A DNA stretch of 35,243 bases from Bacteroidota bacterium (lineage in GTDB: Bacteria > Bacteroidota > Bacteroidia > Flavobacteriales > Flavobacteriaceae), in assembly GCA_023390775.1 (NCBI GenBank), contig JAEWCF010000074.1, positions 1-35,243 of the forward strand, read 5' to 3'. Position 1 is the first letter of the stretch. Every line of letters begins with the position of its first letter. The translations under genes were made by a program, and so were the position numbers. The notes beneath the pieces are model-generated. The model did no database searches. It was not told the origin of the DNA and worked only from the letters and a program-made list of their open reading frames with translations. Positions 14,359 to 22,403 of the stretch are shown piece after piece.

Positions 14359-16389
14359 ATGACAAAAAAATACTTATTGGCCCTTTGGCTGATTATGTCC
14401 GTGGCCACCGCATCGGCACAGGTTTTTACCGACAGCAACCTTCCCATCGTGCTGATCGATACCGACATCGATCCCAATACCGGGGCGCCTTCGGTGATTC
14501 CCGATGATCCCCGCGTGCTCGCCACGATGAAGGTCATCCGCCGGCCCGATGGCTCACGGAATTACCTGTCCGACGCCGTAAATCCGGCATTCCTGAACTA
14601 CGACGGCCGCATCAGCATTGAGATTCGCGGTTCCTCATCGCAATTATTGCCAAAAAAAGGATATGGCCTCACTACGCTGGAGGACGATGATTCCGGCAAC
14701 AACAATGTCGAATTGCTGGACATGCCGTCCGAGAACGACTGGACCCTCAACGCGCTGGCGTTTGACCCCTCGCTGATGAGGGACCACATTTCCTACAGGC
14801 TATCTGAAATGCTGGGCCATTATGCGCCCCGGACCAAATATTGCGAAGTCGTCGTGAATGGCGAGTATGTGGGGCTCTATTTATTGCAGGAAAAGATCAA
14901 GGCCGATTCCGACCGGGTCAATATCCTCAAGATGGCCACGTCTGACAATGCCCTGCCGCAACTCACCGGAGGCTACATCACCAAGGCCGATAAGCTCACG
15001 GGCGGCGACCCGCTTGCCTGGACGATGCTCTCCTACAACGGCGTCACCGACTACATCCACGAACAGCCCAAGCCGGAGGACATCACGACGCAGCAGCACA
15101 ACTACATTCAATCGCGGTTCCAGGCGCTCGCGGCAACGTCGTCGTTCAACAACAGCAATGTTCCGGGAGGATATCCGTCCGTAATCGATGTGCCGAGTTT
15201 CGTTGATTTTATGATCATAAACGAACTGGCCTCCAATGCCGACGCCTATCAACTGAGCACTTTTTTCCATCAGGACAGGGGAGGTAAACTTCGCGCGGGG
15301 CCGGTTTGGGACGTAAATCTCAGCTACGGGAACGATCTCTTTGCGTTCGGGCTTGACCGAAGCCATTACGATGTTTGGCAATTTGACAATGGCGACAATA
15401 CAGGCTCGCGTTTCTGGAAAGACCTTTTTCAGAGCCCGCCGTTCCGGTGCCAGTTCGCCCGCAGGTGGAACGAGCTTACCCAACCGGGCCAACCGTTGCG
15501 GCACAATAATCTGGTGCAGATGCTTGCGGACGTGACCGGACTGATTTCCGAGGCCGCCACACGCGAGAACCAGAAATGGGCCACCGTGCCGAACCACATG
15601 GCCGAAGTCGATGCGATCGCGCTCTTTTTGTATAACCGCATCAATTGGATGAACGCCAATATAGGCGCGTTCGATGCTTGTGCCAACCCGGTGCTTCCGC
15701 CGCTCGTCATATCCAGGATCCATTACAATCCGGTGCCTTCGGGTCCTTATTCGGCCAACGATTCCGAATTTTTGGAAATCACCAACGCGGGCACCCAAAC
15801 CGTTTCGCTTGCGGGAATTTATCTGCGGGAGCCCGGCGTCAATTTCCAGTTTCCCGCTTCCGCGACAATTTCCGGAGGGAATAAAATTTACCTCGCTTCA
15901 AATTCGGCTGTTTTTCAAAACCGATACGGACTGGCCGCCGGCGGGCAATTCACCCGGAACCTTCCAAACGGATCGCATCCGATTGTGCTGGCCGATGCCT
16001 GGGGCAATGTGATAGACCGTGTGGAATATGACGATGAAACTCCGTGGCCCGATGCTGACGGCAACGGGAATTACCTGCAACTTATTTCCACCGATCTGGA
16101 TAACAGCCTCGCGGAGAGTTGGGTGGCAAGCGGTTCGTCGCTGGAAACGGCAGCTTTCGGGCTGGGTGGATTTTCGGTCTACCCGGTGCCGGTGCGCGAT
16201 TGGCTCCACATTGATTCAAATGAAAAAGCCGCGCGCTACTTCCTGACGGACAGTTCGGGAAGAATTTTGCACGCGTCTGAAGTTCAGGATGGGCGACTGG
16301 ATTTTTCGGGTTATCCCGCAGGATTGTACTTCCTCCGGCTGGAAAATGGCTCGGGGGAATCCCGGACCGTGAAAGTCATCCGGGAATGA
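14359..16389 (+). CDS. Secreted CotH-type protein with lamin-tail and T9SS domains
   Basis: A 676-residue exported protein. A signal peptide (about 1-21, ending ASAQ) is followed by a CotH kinase-like domain (about 40-430): IRGSSSQLLPKKGYGL, DWTLNALAFDPSLMRDHISY, GLYLLQEKIKADSDRVNI and GPVWDVNLSYGND supply the conserved basic and acidic residues of this atypical protein-kinase fold. A lamin-tail (LTD) domain spans about 446-580 (FLEITNAGTQTVSLAGIYL). The last 73 residues (604-676) form a T9SS type A sorting domain (YPVPVRDWLHI ... GLYFLRLENGSG ... KVIRE). Secretion to or beyond the cell surface is expected. The substrate is unknown; bacterial CotH proteins can phosphorylate proteins outside the cytosol. 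The gene abuts the convergent YceI gene. Confidence 0.88.
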   Translation: MTKKYLLALWLIMSVATASAQVFTDSNLPIVLIDTDIDPNTGAPSVIPDDPRVLATMKVIRRPDGSRNYLSDAVNPAFLNYDGRISIEIRGSSSQLLPKKGYGLTTLEDDDSGNNNVELLDMPSENDWTLNALAFDPSLMRDHISYRLSEMLGHYAPRTKYCEVVVNGEYVGLYLLQEKIKADSDRVNILKMATSDNALPQLTGGYITKADKLTGGDPLAWTMLSYNGVTDYIHEQPKPEDITTQQHNYIQSRFQALAATSSFNNSNVPGGYPSVIDVPSFVDFMIINELASNADAYQLSTFFHQDRGGKLRAGPVWDVNLSYGNDLFAFGLDRSHYDVWQFDNGDNTGSRFWKDLFQSPPFRCQFARRWNELTQPGQPLRHNNLVQMLADVTGLISEAATRENQKWATVPNHMAEVDAIALFLYNRINWMNANIGAFDACANPVLPPLVISRIHYNPVPSGPYSANDSEFLEITNAGTQTVSLAGIYLREPGVNFQFPASATISGGNKIYLASNSAVFQNRYGLAAGGQFTRNLPNGSHPIVLADAWGNVIDRVEYDDETPWPDADGNGNYLQLISTDLDNSLAESWVASGSSLETAAFGLGGFSVYPVPVRDWLHIDSNEKAARYFLTDSSGRILHASEVQDGRLDFSGYPAGLYFLRLENGSGESRTVKVIRE

Positions 16390-16929
16390 TCACTTGACGA
16401 GAAACTCACCGTGCACCGAAACATTTTTTGAGACCTTGTTCCGGACCACTGCAGGAATTCCGATTTCGAAATCGTTCGTATTGACCACGAAATCCGTCAC
16501 GATCTCAATGCCTCCGGCGGTCTTCCGGATCTTGGCCGGCGCGGTGATTTCCTTGGACTTGCCGTGAAGTTCGAGTTTTCCGCGCAGGGTATAATTCTTT
16601 GGTGATTCGGTCAGGTCGGCCACGTTGAAATTGTCGATTTTTCCGCGAAAGGTCGCCTTGGGGTATTTGTCGCTCTCCAGGTAATTTTCGTTGAAGTGTT
16701 CCTCCATCAACGCAACCTTGAAACGGAATCCCTTGACCATCGCAAGGCTCGCGATTTCGCCTGTTTGGGAATTCAGCACACAGGTCGCCGCGTCATTTTT
16801 GGCCCTGACTTCCTCAAAAGAGGGAACCGAAGCCTCAAAGGTGATCTTTCCCGTCTTGGTCGACATTTTTTCCTGCGCGCCCGCCAGCTGAAACGCGGCA
16901 ATCAGCGCCAATGCAAGTAACTTTCTCAT
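16390..16929 (-). CDS. YceI-like lipid-binding periplasmic protein
   Basis: A 179-residue secreted protein with a signal peptide (about 1-18, ending AGAQ) and a YceI lipocalin-like beta-barrel. Matching features are KITFEASVPSFEEVRAKND, FNENYLESDKYPKATFRGKI, the charge-rich LRGKLELHGKSKEI and a closing VSKNVSVHGEFLVK. YceI-fold proteins bind polyisoprenoid or other apolar ligands in the periplasm, often near redox genes. It starts 3 nt after the stop of the cytochrome c lipoprotein gene, so the two form an operon. It abuts the CotH gene tail to tail. Confidence 0.88.
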   Translation of the reverse strand: MRKLLALALIAAFQLAGAQEKMSTKTGKITFEASVPSFEEVRAKNDAATCVLNSQTGEIASLAMVKGFRFKVALMEEHFNENYLESDKYPKATFRGKIDNFNVADLTESPKNYTLRGKLELHGKSKEITAPAKIRKTAGGIEIVTDFVVNTNDFEIGIPAVVRNKVSKNVSVHGEFLVK

Positions 16930-16932
16930 AAT

Positions 16933-17292
16933 TTAAGGTTGGAGCCCGTCGGCGTTCCACTGTACGATGATATCAATAAGGTTTTGGGGCAGCCTCGGCC
17001 CTCCGTTGGGCATGAGGCCCGGTGATCCTTCCGGCCTGGAAATCCTGTCGATAAGCCCGCGGCTCTGGACGGCTTCGCGAACCTGCTCGAAACTGGTCAG
17101 CGACATCGGTGCACCATTGGCCGGGATCGTGCCGTGGCATACGATGCAATTGTTGTTGATGATGGTCCGGACATGGTTGGCGTATGTGATGTCTTCGGTA
17201 GGCACGCTGCCCTGAAGATCCTGAGCGCTGTCGTTCTCGCAACCCGCAATAAACACGGCCATTGCAAAAATAATTGGGGACTTCCTGAACAT
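16933..17292 (-). CDS. Monoheme cytochrome c lipoprotein
   Basis: A 119-residue exported lipoprotein. The lipobox FIAGC puts the acylated cysteine at 18. One heme c motif, CIVCH (49-53), and a likely axial methionine in GLMPNGG (M94) mark a class I-like cytochrome c fold. It resembles small heme lipoproteins that accompany YceI and DUF5777 genes in Bacteroidota. It would pass electrons at the periplasmic face. First in a two-gene operon with the YceI gene, transcribed from a -7 box at 17317-17310, and divergent from the OB-fold and DUF5777 genes. Confidence 0.88.
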   Translation of the reverse strand: MFRKSPIIFAMAVFIAGCENDSAQDLQGSVPTEDITYANHVRTIINNNCIVCHGTIPANGAPMSLTSFEQVREAVQSRGLIDRISRPEGSPGLMPNGGPRLPQNLIDIIVQWNADGLQP

Positions 17293-17309
17293 TATTTAAG
17301 TATATGATT

Positions 17310-17317
17310 CAAATTTA
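17310..17317 (-). promoter_or_regulatory. -7 element for cytochrome c / YceI operon
   Basis: TAAATTTG on the minus strand, 17 nt before the cytochrome ATG. It faces the plus-strand box at 17351-17358 across 33 bp of A/T-rich DNA, so the two -33 regions must overlap. No TTG is seen at -33 for either. Confidence 0.6.
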
Positions 17318-17350
17318 GGGATTTAATTACAGTTAAAATAAAATTAAAAT

Positions 17351-17358
17351 TAAATTTG
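17351..17358 (+). promoter_or_regulatory. -7 element for OB-fold / DUF5777 operon
   Basis: TAAATTTG on the plus strand. Its last three bases are the TTG that could be mistaken for a start codon (17356). The ATG at 17374 is therefore the better start. Confidence 0.6.
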
Positions 17359-17373
17359 TGTGATATCCGGAAA

Positions 17374-17760
17374 ATGAAAAAGAAACTTCTCATCGGCTTT
17401 CTCCTCTTGTTCGTAGTCCTGGCGGCCGGTTACTTCTATACCTACAAAGGCCACAGGGATATCAAAACTGAAGATTCGGCCTACACGCTCACCACCGCTG
17501 TCTTGTCAGGTGAATTTACATCCAATCCCGAAATGGCAAACGCGCGGTATTCGGACAAGGTAATCGAGGTTACGGGCAAGGTGACCGGCGCGGATGCCGA
17601 AGCCGGATCCATCACCATCGACGAAAAATTGTACGCCACCATGGATAAAAACCAGAAGTTGCCTGCCCAGGGCACCGCGGTCACCGTTAAGGGCCGTTTT
17701 TTGGGTTACGACGACCTCCTGGAAGAATTCCGCATGGACCAAGCTACCCTAAACGATTGA
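17374..17760 (+). CDS. OB-fold tRNA_anti-like protein
   Basis: A 128-residue protein with one N-terminal hydrophobic helix (about 4-22) as anchor or uncleaved signal. An OB-fold domain of the tRNA_anti-like type (PF12869-like) follows at about 40-125: YSDKVIEVTGKVTGADAE, then ITIDEKLYATMDKNQ and GTAVTVKGRFLGYDDLLEEF. Despite the family name there is no evidence of tRNA binding in exported members. The start is moved from a TTG at 17356 to this ATG because the TTG is part of the promoter box. It stops just before the DUF5777 gene (start at 17762), so the two are surely cotranscribed. Confidence 0.8.
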   Translation: MKKKLLIGFLLLFVVLAAGYFYTYKGHRDIKTEDSAYTLTTAVLSGEFTSNPEMANARYSDKVIEVTGKVTGADAEAGSITIDEKLYATMDKNQKLPAQGTAVTVKGRFLGYDDLLEEFRMDQATLND

Positions 17761-17761
17761 C

Positions 17762-18601
17762 ATGAAAATAAAAATACTGCTCTGCCTGCTGGCCCCCGTG
17801 TTTTCAATGGCCCAGGAAGACCTGTTGGCCGGCGCCGATACCCTTTCGCAAAGCACCAACGTAGAGTCGGCATTCAAAGGACTGAAGATCGTGAACATTG
17901 AGTCGACGAAACTCGCCGCACGAAAGGATTTTTACTTTATCGTTGCGCACCGTTTTGGCTCGGTGGAAGGCGGCTTCGAAAGCTTTTATGGTCTGGATGA
18001 TGCGGTCACCCAACTTAAATTTGTTTACGGTGTAACCGATTGGCTTTCGGTTTCGGCGGCCCGCAGCGAACTCGCCTATGATTTTGCGTCCAAGGTAAGG
18101 CTCGTTCCCCAGCAAACCGACCGGTCACCCGTGAATGTGGTGGGTTTTGCCAGCCTCGGCTTCAACAACAAGATCAAGCCCAGCCTTTATCCGGGGATGA
18201 AAGACGCGCACCGCCTGATTTATGTTGCACAGGTGTTGGTGTCAAGAAAGTTCAATGACCGGCTTTCACTCGAGGTTGCGCCTTCCTTCTTCCACGAAAA
18301 TTTTGTACTACTCGAAGAGCAGCATAATTCGCAGTATGCACTCGGTGTCGGTGGCCGATACAAATTTGCCAAACGATGGTCGGTCAACATGGATTACGTG
18401 GCCCATCTAAACCGCGCCTCCGAATCGCCATATAAAAATCCATTGTCCATCGGAGTGGACCTTGAGACTGGTGGGCATGTTTTCCAGATGCACTTCACCA
18501 ATGCCCAACCCATTCACGAGGCCGGTTTTATGGGCCAGGCATCGGGCGACTGGACTGAGGGCAACATCTTTTTCGGATTTAACCTTCTTCGGGTATTCTA
18601 A
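17762..18601 (+). CDS. DUF5777-like outer-membrane beta-barrel protein
   Basis: A 279-residue exported protein with a signal peptide (about 1-18, ending SMAQ). The rest alternates in short amphipathic strands (RKDFYFIVAHRFG, DWLSVSAARSELAYDF, LIYVAQVLVSRKF, YALGVGGRYKFAKRW) and ends in an aromatic residue (NLLRVF), as outer-membrane barrels do. It matches my memory of the DUF5777 family. It overlaps nothing but starts 1 nt after the OB-fold gene stop, forming a two-gene operon divergent from cytochrome c and YceI. That grouping suggests an envelope redox or ligand-handling role; the specific function is unknown. Confidence 0.8.
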   Translation: MKIKILLCLLAPVFSMAQEDLLAGADTLSQSTNVESAFKGLKIVNIESTKLAARKDFYFIVAHRFGSVEGGFESFYGLDDAVTQLKFVYGVTDWLSVSAARSELAYDFASKVRLVPQQTDRSPVNVVGFASLGFNNKIKPSLYPGMKDAHRLIYVAQVLVSRKFNDRLSLEVAPSFFHENFVLLEEQHNSQYALGVGGRYKFAKRWSVNMDYVAHLNRASESPYKNPLSIGVDLETGGHVFQMHFTNAQPIHEAGFMGQASGDWTEGNIFFGFNLLRVF

Positions 18602-18624
18602 AAAAAAATCCCGCCGAAGCGGGA
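18600..18624 (-). terminator. Terminator shared by convergent genes
   Basis: TCCCGC (18609-18614), loop CGAA, GCGGGA (18619-18624). On the minus strand it is followed by eight T, so it mainly ends the 18629-20650 gene. It may also slow transcription from the DUF5777 side. Confidence 0.8.
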
Positions 18625-18628
18625 CTTG

Positions 18629-20650
18629 TCATTCTTTTATAAATTTCAGTGATTGCTGTCGGCCTTGGATATCGGTCAGCAGCAACACGTAGCTGCCGCG
18701 TGCCAGCGAAGAGACCTTGATTTCATTAAAATCACCTTCGCTCGCCATGACCTTGCGGCCGGTCAAATCGAAGATGGTCGCCGACGACAGCGCAATTTCG
18801 GTCGATGCCACCGATATGTGGAGCGTTTCCTTGACCGGATTGGGATAAATCCCGAACATCGAGATGTTTTGGCTGTTGTTGGATAGCGGCGCAGATCCTT
18901 CGATCACCAGCAATGATGCGTTTATTTCCGGGTTTTCGATCACATCGACGGTTCCCGAAGGCCACCGCACGATGATCTCGTCAATGCTTTCGGACGCCCC
19001 GATGCCGAAATGGGTATTGAGCGAACTCATGTAGCGGAAGCCGTCGCCGCTGCGCACGTCGCGGATCTTCATCCCGAAATCACCGTGGATTTCCACCCGC
19101 GCGCCGATTCCGTTGGAATTGCTTTCGACGCCCTGAAGATGCACTTTTATCCAATTGTTATCGTTGCCGCTGTTGAAGTAGACCATTGTCCCGTTCTGGA
19201 CGTCAAGGAAGCCGTCGTTGTTGAGGTCGCCTATGGGTCCGTTGGATGGCGAAACCGGCACGGGCGAAAACGTCATGTCCCCATTGTTGAACATGATCGT
19301 GCTGCCGCCCGCGAACACATCGACAAAGCCGTCGTTGTCAAAATCGTGCGCGACATGTTCGATATTGGTCGTGACAAATGTGTCCCAACCCGATGAAGCG
19401 GTAATGTCGGAGAATGTTCCGTCGCCGTTGTTCATCCTGAATTTATGGCCGCCATTGGTGAAGGAGCTCGCCCCGATCACCGCGTCCATATCGCCGTCAT
19501 TGTCAAAATCGCCCCATGCCGACGACCACGATTGCGAGGGCTCCGCCATGTTGGATTCAATGCTGACGTTGGTAAAGTCACCATTGCCGTCATTGCGGTG
19601 CAGCTCGTCCACATTTGCTCCCGAATTTCCGCCCCGGCATTTTGCGATGAACAGGTCCTGGTCGCCGTCATTGTCGTAATCCATCCAGATCGAGCCGTAA
19701 TTTCCGCCACTCGGGAAATCGCCCAGGCCACCCTGATTGAAGGCCAGGTTGCCCGTTCCGTCATTGATGTAGTAAACATTGGGCGCCACGTCATGGCACA
19801 CGAAGGCATCCAGATGGCCGTCGCCGTTGATGTCCACGAAATTCGAACGTTGCGAGAACACGTATTGCGGCCCGGACATCTCGGTAAAACCAGTGCCGGC
19901 GTCGTTTTGTTTCATAAAGGTGACTCCGCTTCCCGAACCATATAAAAGGTCGTTCCTGCCATTTTTGTCGATGTCGCCGGCGGCAATGCTCCAACTTGGC
20001 GTGAAATCGGCTGCGGGCGTGGTGATGGTGGCGCCCGTGAAGCCGCTGCCGTTTGCCGCCTGGTAAAGGATGTGGACCGAACTTGTATTGACCGAGACGA
20101 TGTCATCCAGGTAATCGCCGTTCATGTCCACCACGCAACTCTTGGTCCCGCCGGCAACCCCGAATGTCTGTCCCGTAAACGTGATGGGCGCATCGATGGG
20201 TTCAGGCCCGTCGTATTCGCTGATCTGGAAAGTGAATCCCGCCGATGTCCAACGATTGTCAAAAGCGATATAGTAAGTTGTACCTGCCGCAACTTCGAAA
20301 GTTGCCATTGAGGTGTAACCCGCACCCGAGTCATCGTCGCCGCTGTGGCAAACGAGCGCATTGCAACCTCCGGTGTATACGTGGAACCGCGTGTCGGTGC
20401 TGTTGTTGATGGGAAGGTCGGTGGTGAGCAGTACCGTCAAATCCTCTGCAGGCGTGAAACTGTACCATTCTCCGGCGCTGGTATTTCCGGGTCCATTGGC
20501 GGCGCAAATGGGAACGGGTATTTGCGAGCCGTTGATTCCGCTGACGACATGCGTGCCCAACGAAATGGGGAGTGCGCCTGCACAGGTGTCCTGGGCTGCC
20601 GCATTAGCCGAAAAGAGTACCGGGAAAGCGAGGAGTAATATTTTTCTCAT
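18629..20650 (-). CDS. Secreted FG-GAP/VCBS seven-repeat protein, T9SS (paralog 1)
   Basis: A 673-residue secreted protein. A signal peptide (about 1-19) is followed by a PPC-like beta domain (about 20-150; GEWYSFTPAEDLTVLL, TTYYIAFDNRW). Seven D-x-D/N-x-D/N-G repeats then span about 165-500 (VDMNGDYLDD, GDIDKNGRND, VDINGDGHLD, MDYDNDGDQD, GDFDNDGDMD, HDFDNDGFVD, GDLNNDGFLD), as expected for a seven-bladed, calcium-binding propeller. An ASPIC/UnbV-type segment (about 510-590; GIGARVEIHGDFGMKIRDVR) precedes a T9SS type A domain (598-673). It is the longer paralog of the next gene upstream; the PPC-like domain is the difference. A -7 box at 20695-20688 and a terminator on each side make it a separate unit. 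Ligand unknown. Confidence 0.87.
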   Translation of the reverse strand: MRKILLLAFPVLFSANAAAQDTCAGALPISLGTHVVSGINGSQIPVPICAANGPGNTSAGEWYSFTPAEDLTVLLTTDLPINNSTDTRFHVYTGGCNALVCHSGDDDSGAGYTSMATFEVAAGTTYYIAFDNRWTSAGFTFQISEYDGPEPIDAPITFTGQTFGVAGGTKSCVVDMNGDYLDDIVSVNTSSVHILYQAANGSGFTGATITTPAADFTPSWSIAAGDIDKNGRNDLLYGSGSGVTFMKQNDAGTGFTEMSGPQYVFSQRSNFVDINGDGHLDAFVCHDVAPNVYYINDGTGNLAFNQGGLGDFPSGGNYGSIWMDYDNDGDQDLFIAKCRGGNSGANVDELHRNDGNGDFTNVSIESNMAEPSQSWSSAWGDFDNDGDMDAVIGASSFTNGGHKFRMNNGDGTFSDITASSGWDTFVTTNIEHVAHDFDNDGFVDVFAGGSTIMFNNGDMTFSPVPVSPSNGPIGDLNNDGFLDVQNGTMVYFNSGNDNNWIKVHLQGVESNSNGIGARVEIHGDFGMKIRDVRSGDGFRYMSSLNTHFGIGASESIDEIIVRWPSGTVDVIENPEINASLLVIEGSAPLSNNSQNISMFGIYPNPVKETLHISVASTEIALSSATIFDLTGRKVMASEGDFNEIKVSSLARGSYVLLLTDIQGRQQSLKFIKE

Positions 20651-20687
20651 ATGATTCTGATTAGTGGTTTGCGCGCCCGAAGGCTCT

Positions 20688-20695
20688 CAAATTTA
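20688..20695 (-). promoter_or_regulatory. -7 element for FG-GAP paralog 1
   Basis: TAAATTTG on the minus strand, 37 nt before the ATG at 20650, just after the terminator of the gene upstream. Confidence 0.55.
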
Positions 20696-20744
20696 GGAAA
20701 ATTTAATCACAAAACTAAAGTTAGGCATTGAATTACAAGGAATT

Positions 20745-20767
20745 AAAAAACCCCGCTCGTGGCGGGG
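20745..20767 (-). terminator. Terminator after FG-GAP paralog 2
   Basis: CCCCGC (20751-20756), loop TCGTG, GCGGGG (20762-20767). On the minus strand it is followed by six T. It lies 6 nt beyond the stop at 20774. Confidence 0.8.
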
Positions 20768-20773
20768 CCTTTG

Positions 20774-22387
20774 TTATTGCTTGATGAATTTCTGCGTGTG
20801 CTTGTTTCCGTTTTCGTCCTGTAAAAGGATAACGTAGGTTCCGGCCCTGAGTGCGCGGATGTCCATCCGGTCCTCTTCCACAGCGCCTGAAAACACCAGT
20901 TTGCCGGCAAGATCATAAATTTGGGCCGTACGGACCTGCAAATCCCCCTTGAATGAAAGTGACTCGTGGGCGGGATTCGGGTATACCGTAAAAGCCTGCA
21001 CGGAGTTGTCATTGACTGACAATTGCGGCGATGAACCTTCCAGGATAAACAGCGATTGGTTACTGGACGGATCCAAAATCTCGTCGATCAAACCCGAAGG
21101 CCAGATAACGACGACCTTGGTGATCGACGTGGCGGTTCCGATTCCAAAATGCACGTTCAGCGAACTCATGTTTGAAAATCCTTCGCCACTGCGGACCTCG
21201 CGGATCTGTTTGCCCCATGAGCCGTAAATTTCCACACGGGCACCGATTCCGTTGCGGTTGCTCTGGACGCCCTGCAGGCGGACTTTCAGCCATTTGTTGG
21301 GGTTACCGTTGTTGTAATAGACCATGTTGGACGACTGTACATCGAGGAAACCGTCGTTGTTGAGGTCGGCGATCCCGCCCTGCCCGAAGGGAAGGTCGTA
21401 GCCCGTAAAGGTCATGTTCCCGTTGTTGAGGTATAGTTCCTTGCCATTCTCCCATAGAAAATCGATCCATCCGTCGTTGTTGAAATCGCCCGACTGGATT
21501 TCCCAGGACCCGACCTGCGGCAGGATTCCGCTCGTGGAATAAACATCGGTAAAGGTACCGTCGCCATTGTTGCGGTAAAGCCTGTTCTGATCGGAAACGT
21601 TTGAGAGCACGATGTCCATGTCCCCGTCGTTGTCGTAATCGGCAAACGCCGAAGACCAGCTCTGGAAACCGTCGTTTACCCCAGCCGCGGCACCGGATTC
21701 GGTGTACGTTCCGTCGCCGTTGTTCTTGTAAAGGAGGTTGATGCGTTGCGGATCGCCCACCGGTGCACCCCCACGGCATTTGGCCATGTACATGTCCATG
21801 TCGCCGTCGTTGTCCACGTCGCTCCAGGAACTGGCATAATTCCCGCCCACGTCAAGCGTCGGCATCAATGTCTGGTCAAAAACAAGATTTCCCGCGCCGT
21901 CGTTGCGGTAGGTGTGGCTCTGGTCCACATCGTGGCACGCAAACAGGTCGAGGTTGCCGTCGTTGTCAATGTCGATGAAATTCGTCCTTTGTGAAAATAT
22001 GTACTGCGGATAGGTCACGATCGAGTATGAAGTCCCGGTCGCATTCGCCTTGATGACCGATACGCGGCTTCCGTTCCCGAAGCAAAGGTCCGTATAACCG
22101 TTGCGGTCAAAATCGGCGGCGGCGATGCTCCAGTCGGGGGTAACATTACCAACGCCAAGCCCCGTTACGGAGTAGATCGTCGGGACAAACCCGCCGGATG
22201 CCTGTTGTTTGTATACGGTGAGCTGGTTTGGCTGGACCGTCACGATATCGTCCAGGTAGTCTCCGTCCATATCCACGACGCAAGGATTGTACGATGCCGG
22301 GCCAAACACCTGTCCCGTAAAGGAAACCGTTTGGGCATTGATGGCTGTTGCGCCCACAAGGGCAAGGGCCAGGTAAAATTGTTTCAT
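20774..22387 (-). CDS. Secreted FG-GAP/VCBS seven-repeat protein, T9SS (paralog 2)
   Basis: A 537-residue secreted protein with a signal peptide (about 1-18), seven Asp-rich calcium-binding style repeats (VDMDGDYLDD, ADFDRNGYTD, IDIDNDGNLD, SDVDNDGDMD, ADYDNDGDMD, GDFNNDGWID, ADLNNDGFLD), an ASPIC/UnbV-type segment (GIGARVEIYGSWGKQIREVR) and a T9SS type A sorting domain (463-537, YPNPAHESLSF). It lacks the PPC-like domain of its downstream paralog but is otherwise alike over its length, including the AKCRGG motif in the fourth repeat. It starts 16 nt after the stop of the diheme cytochrome gene, so those two are probably cotranscribed. Confidence 0.87.
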   Translation of the reverse strand: MKQFYLALALVGATAINAQTVSFTGQVFGPASYNPCVVDMDGDYLDDIVTVQPNQLTVYKQQASGGFVPTIYSVTGLGVGNVTPDWSIAAADFDRNGYTDLCFGNGSRVSVIKANATGTSYSIVTYPQYIFSQRTNFIDIDNDGNLDLFACHDVDQSHTYRNDGAGNLVFDQTLMPTLDVGGNYASSWSDVDNDGDMDMYMAKCRGGAPVGDPQRINLLYKNNGDGTYTESGAAAGVNDGFQSWSSAFADYDNDGDMDIVLSNVSDQNRLYRNNGDGTFTDVYSTSGILPQVGSWEIQSGDFNNDGWIDFLWENGKELYLNNGNMTFTGYDLPFGQGGIADLNNDGFLDVQSSNMVYYNNGNPNKWLKVRLQGVQSNRNGIGARVEIYGSWGKQIREVRSGEGFSNMSSLNVHFGIGTATSITKVVVIWPSGLIDEILDPSSNQSLFILEGSSPQLSVNDNSVQAFTVYPNPAHESLSFKGDLQVRTAQIYDLAGKLVFSGAVEEDRMDIRALRAGTYVILLQDENGNKHTQKFIKQ

Positions 22388-22403
22388 TGGTTTGAATTAT
22401 TGA

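Noticed and set aside
14881..15798. Minus-strand frame of 305 codons inside the CotH gene
   Set aside because: Antisense to a well-supported multi-domain gene; no motifs.
17356..17373. TTG start for the OB-fold protein
   Set aside because: The TTG is the end of the TAAATTTG box; the ATG at 17374 gives a normal signal/anchor sequence.
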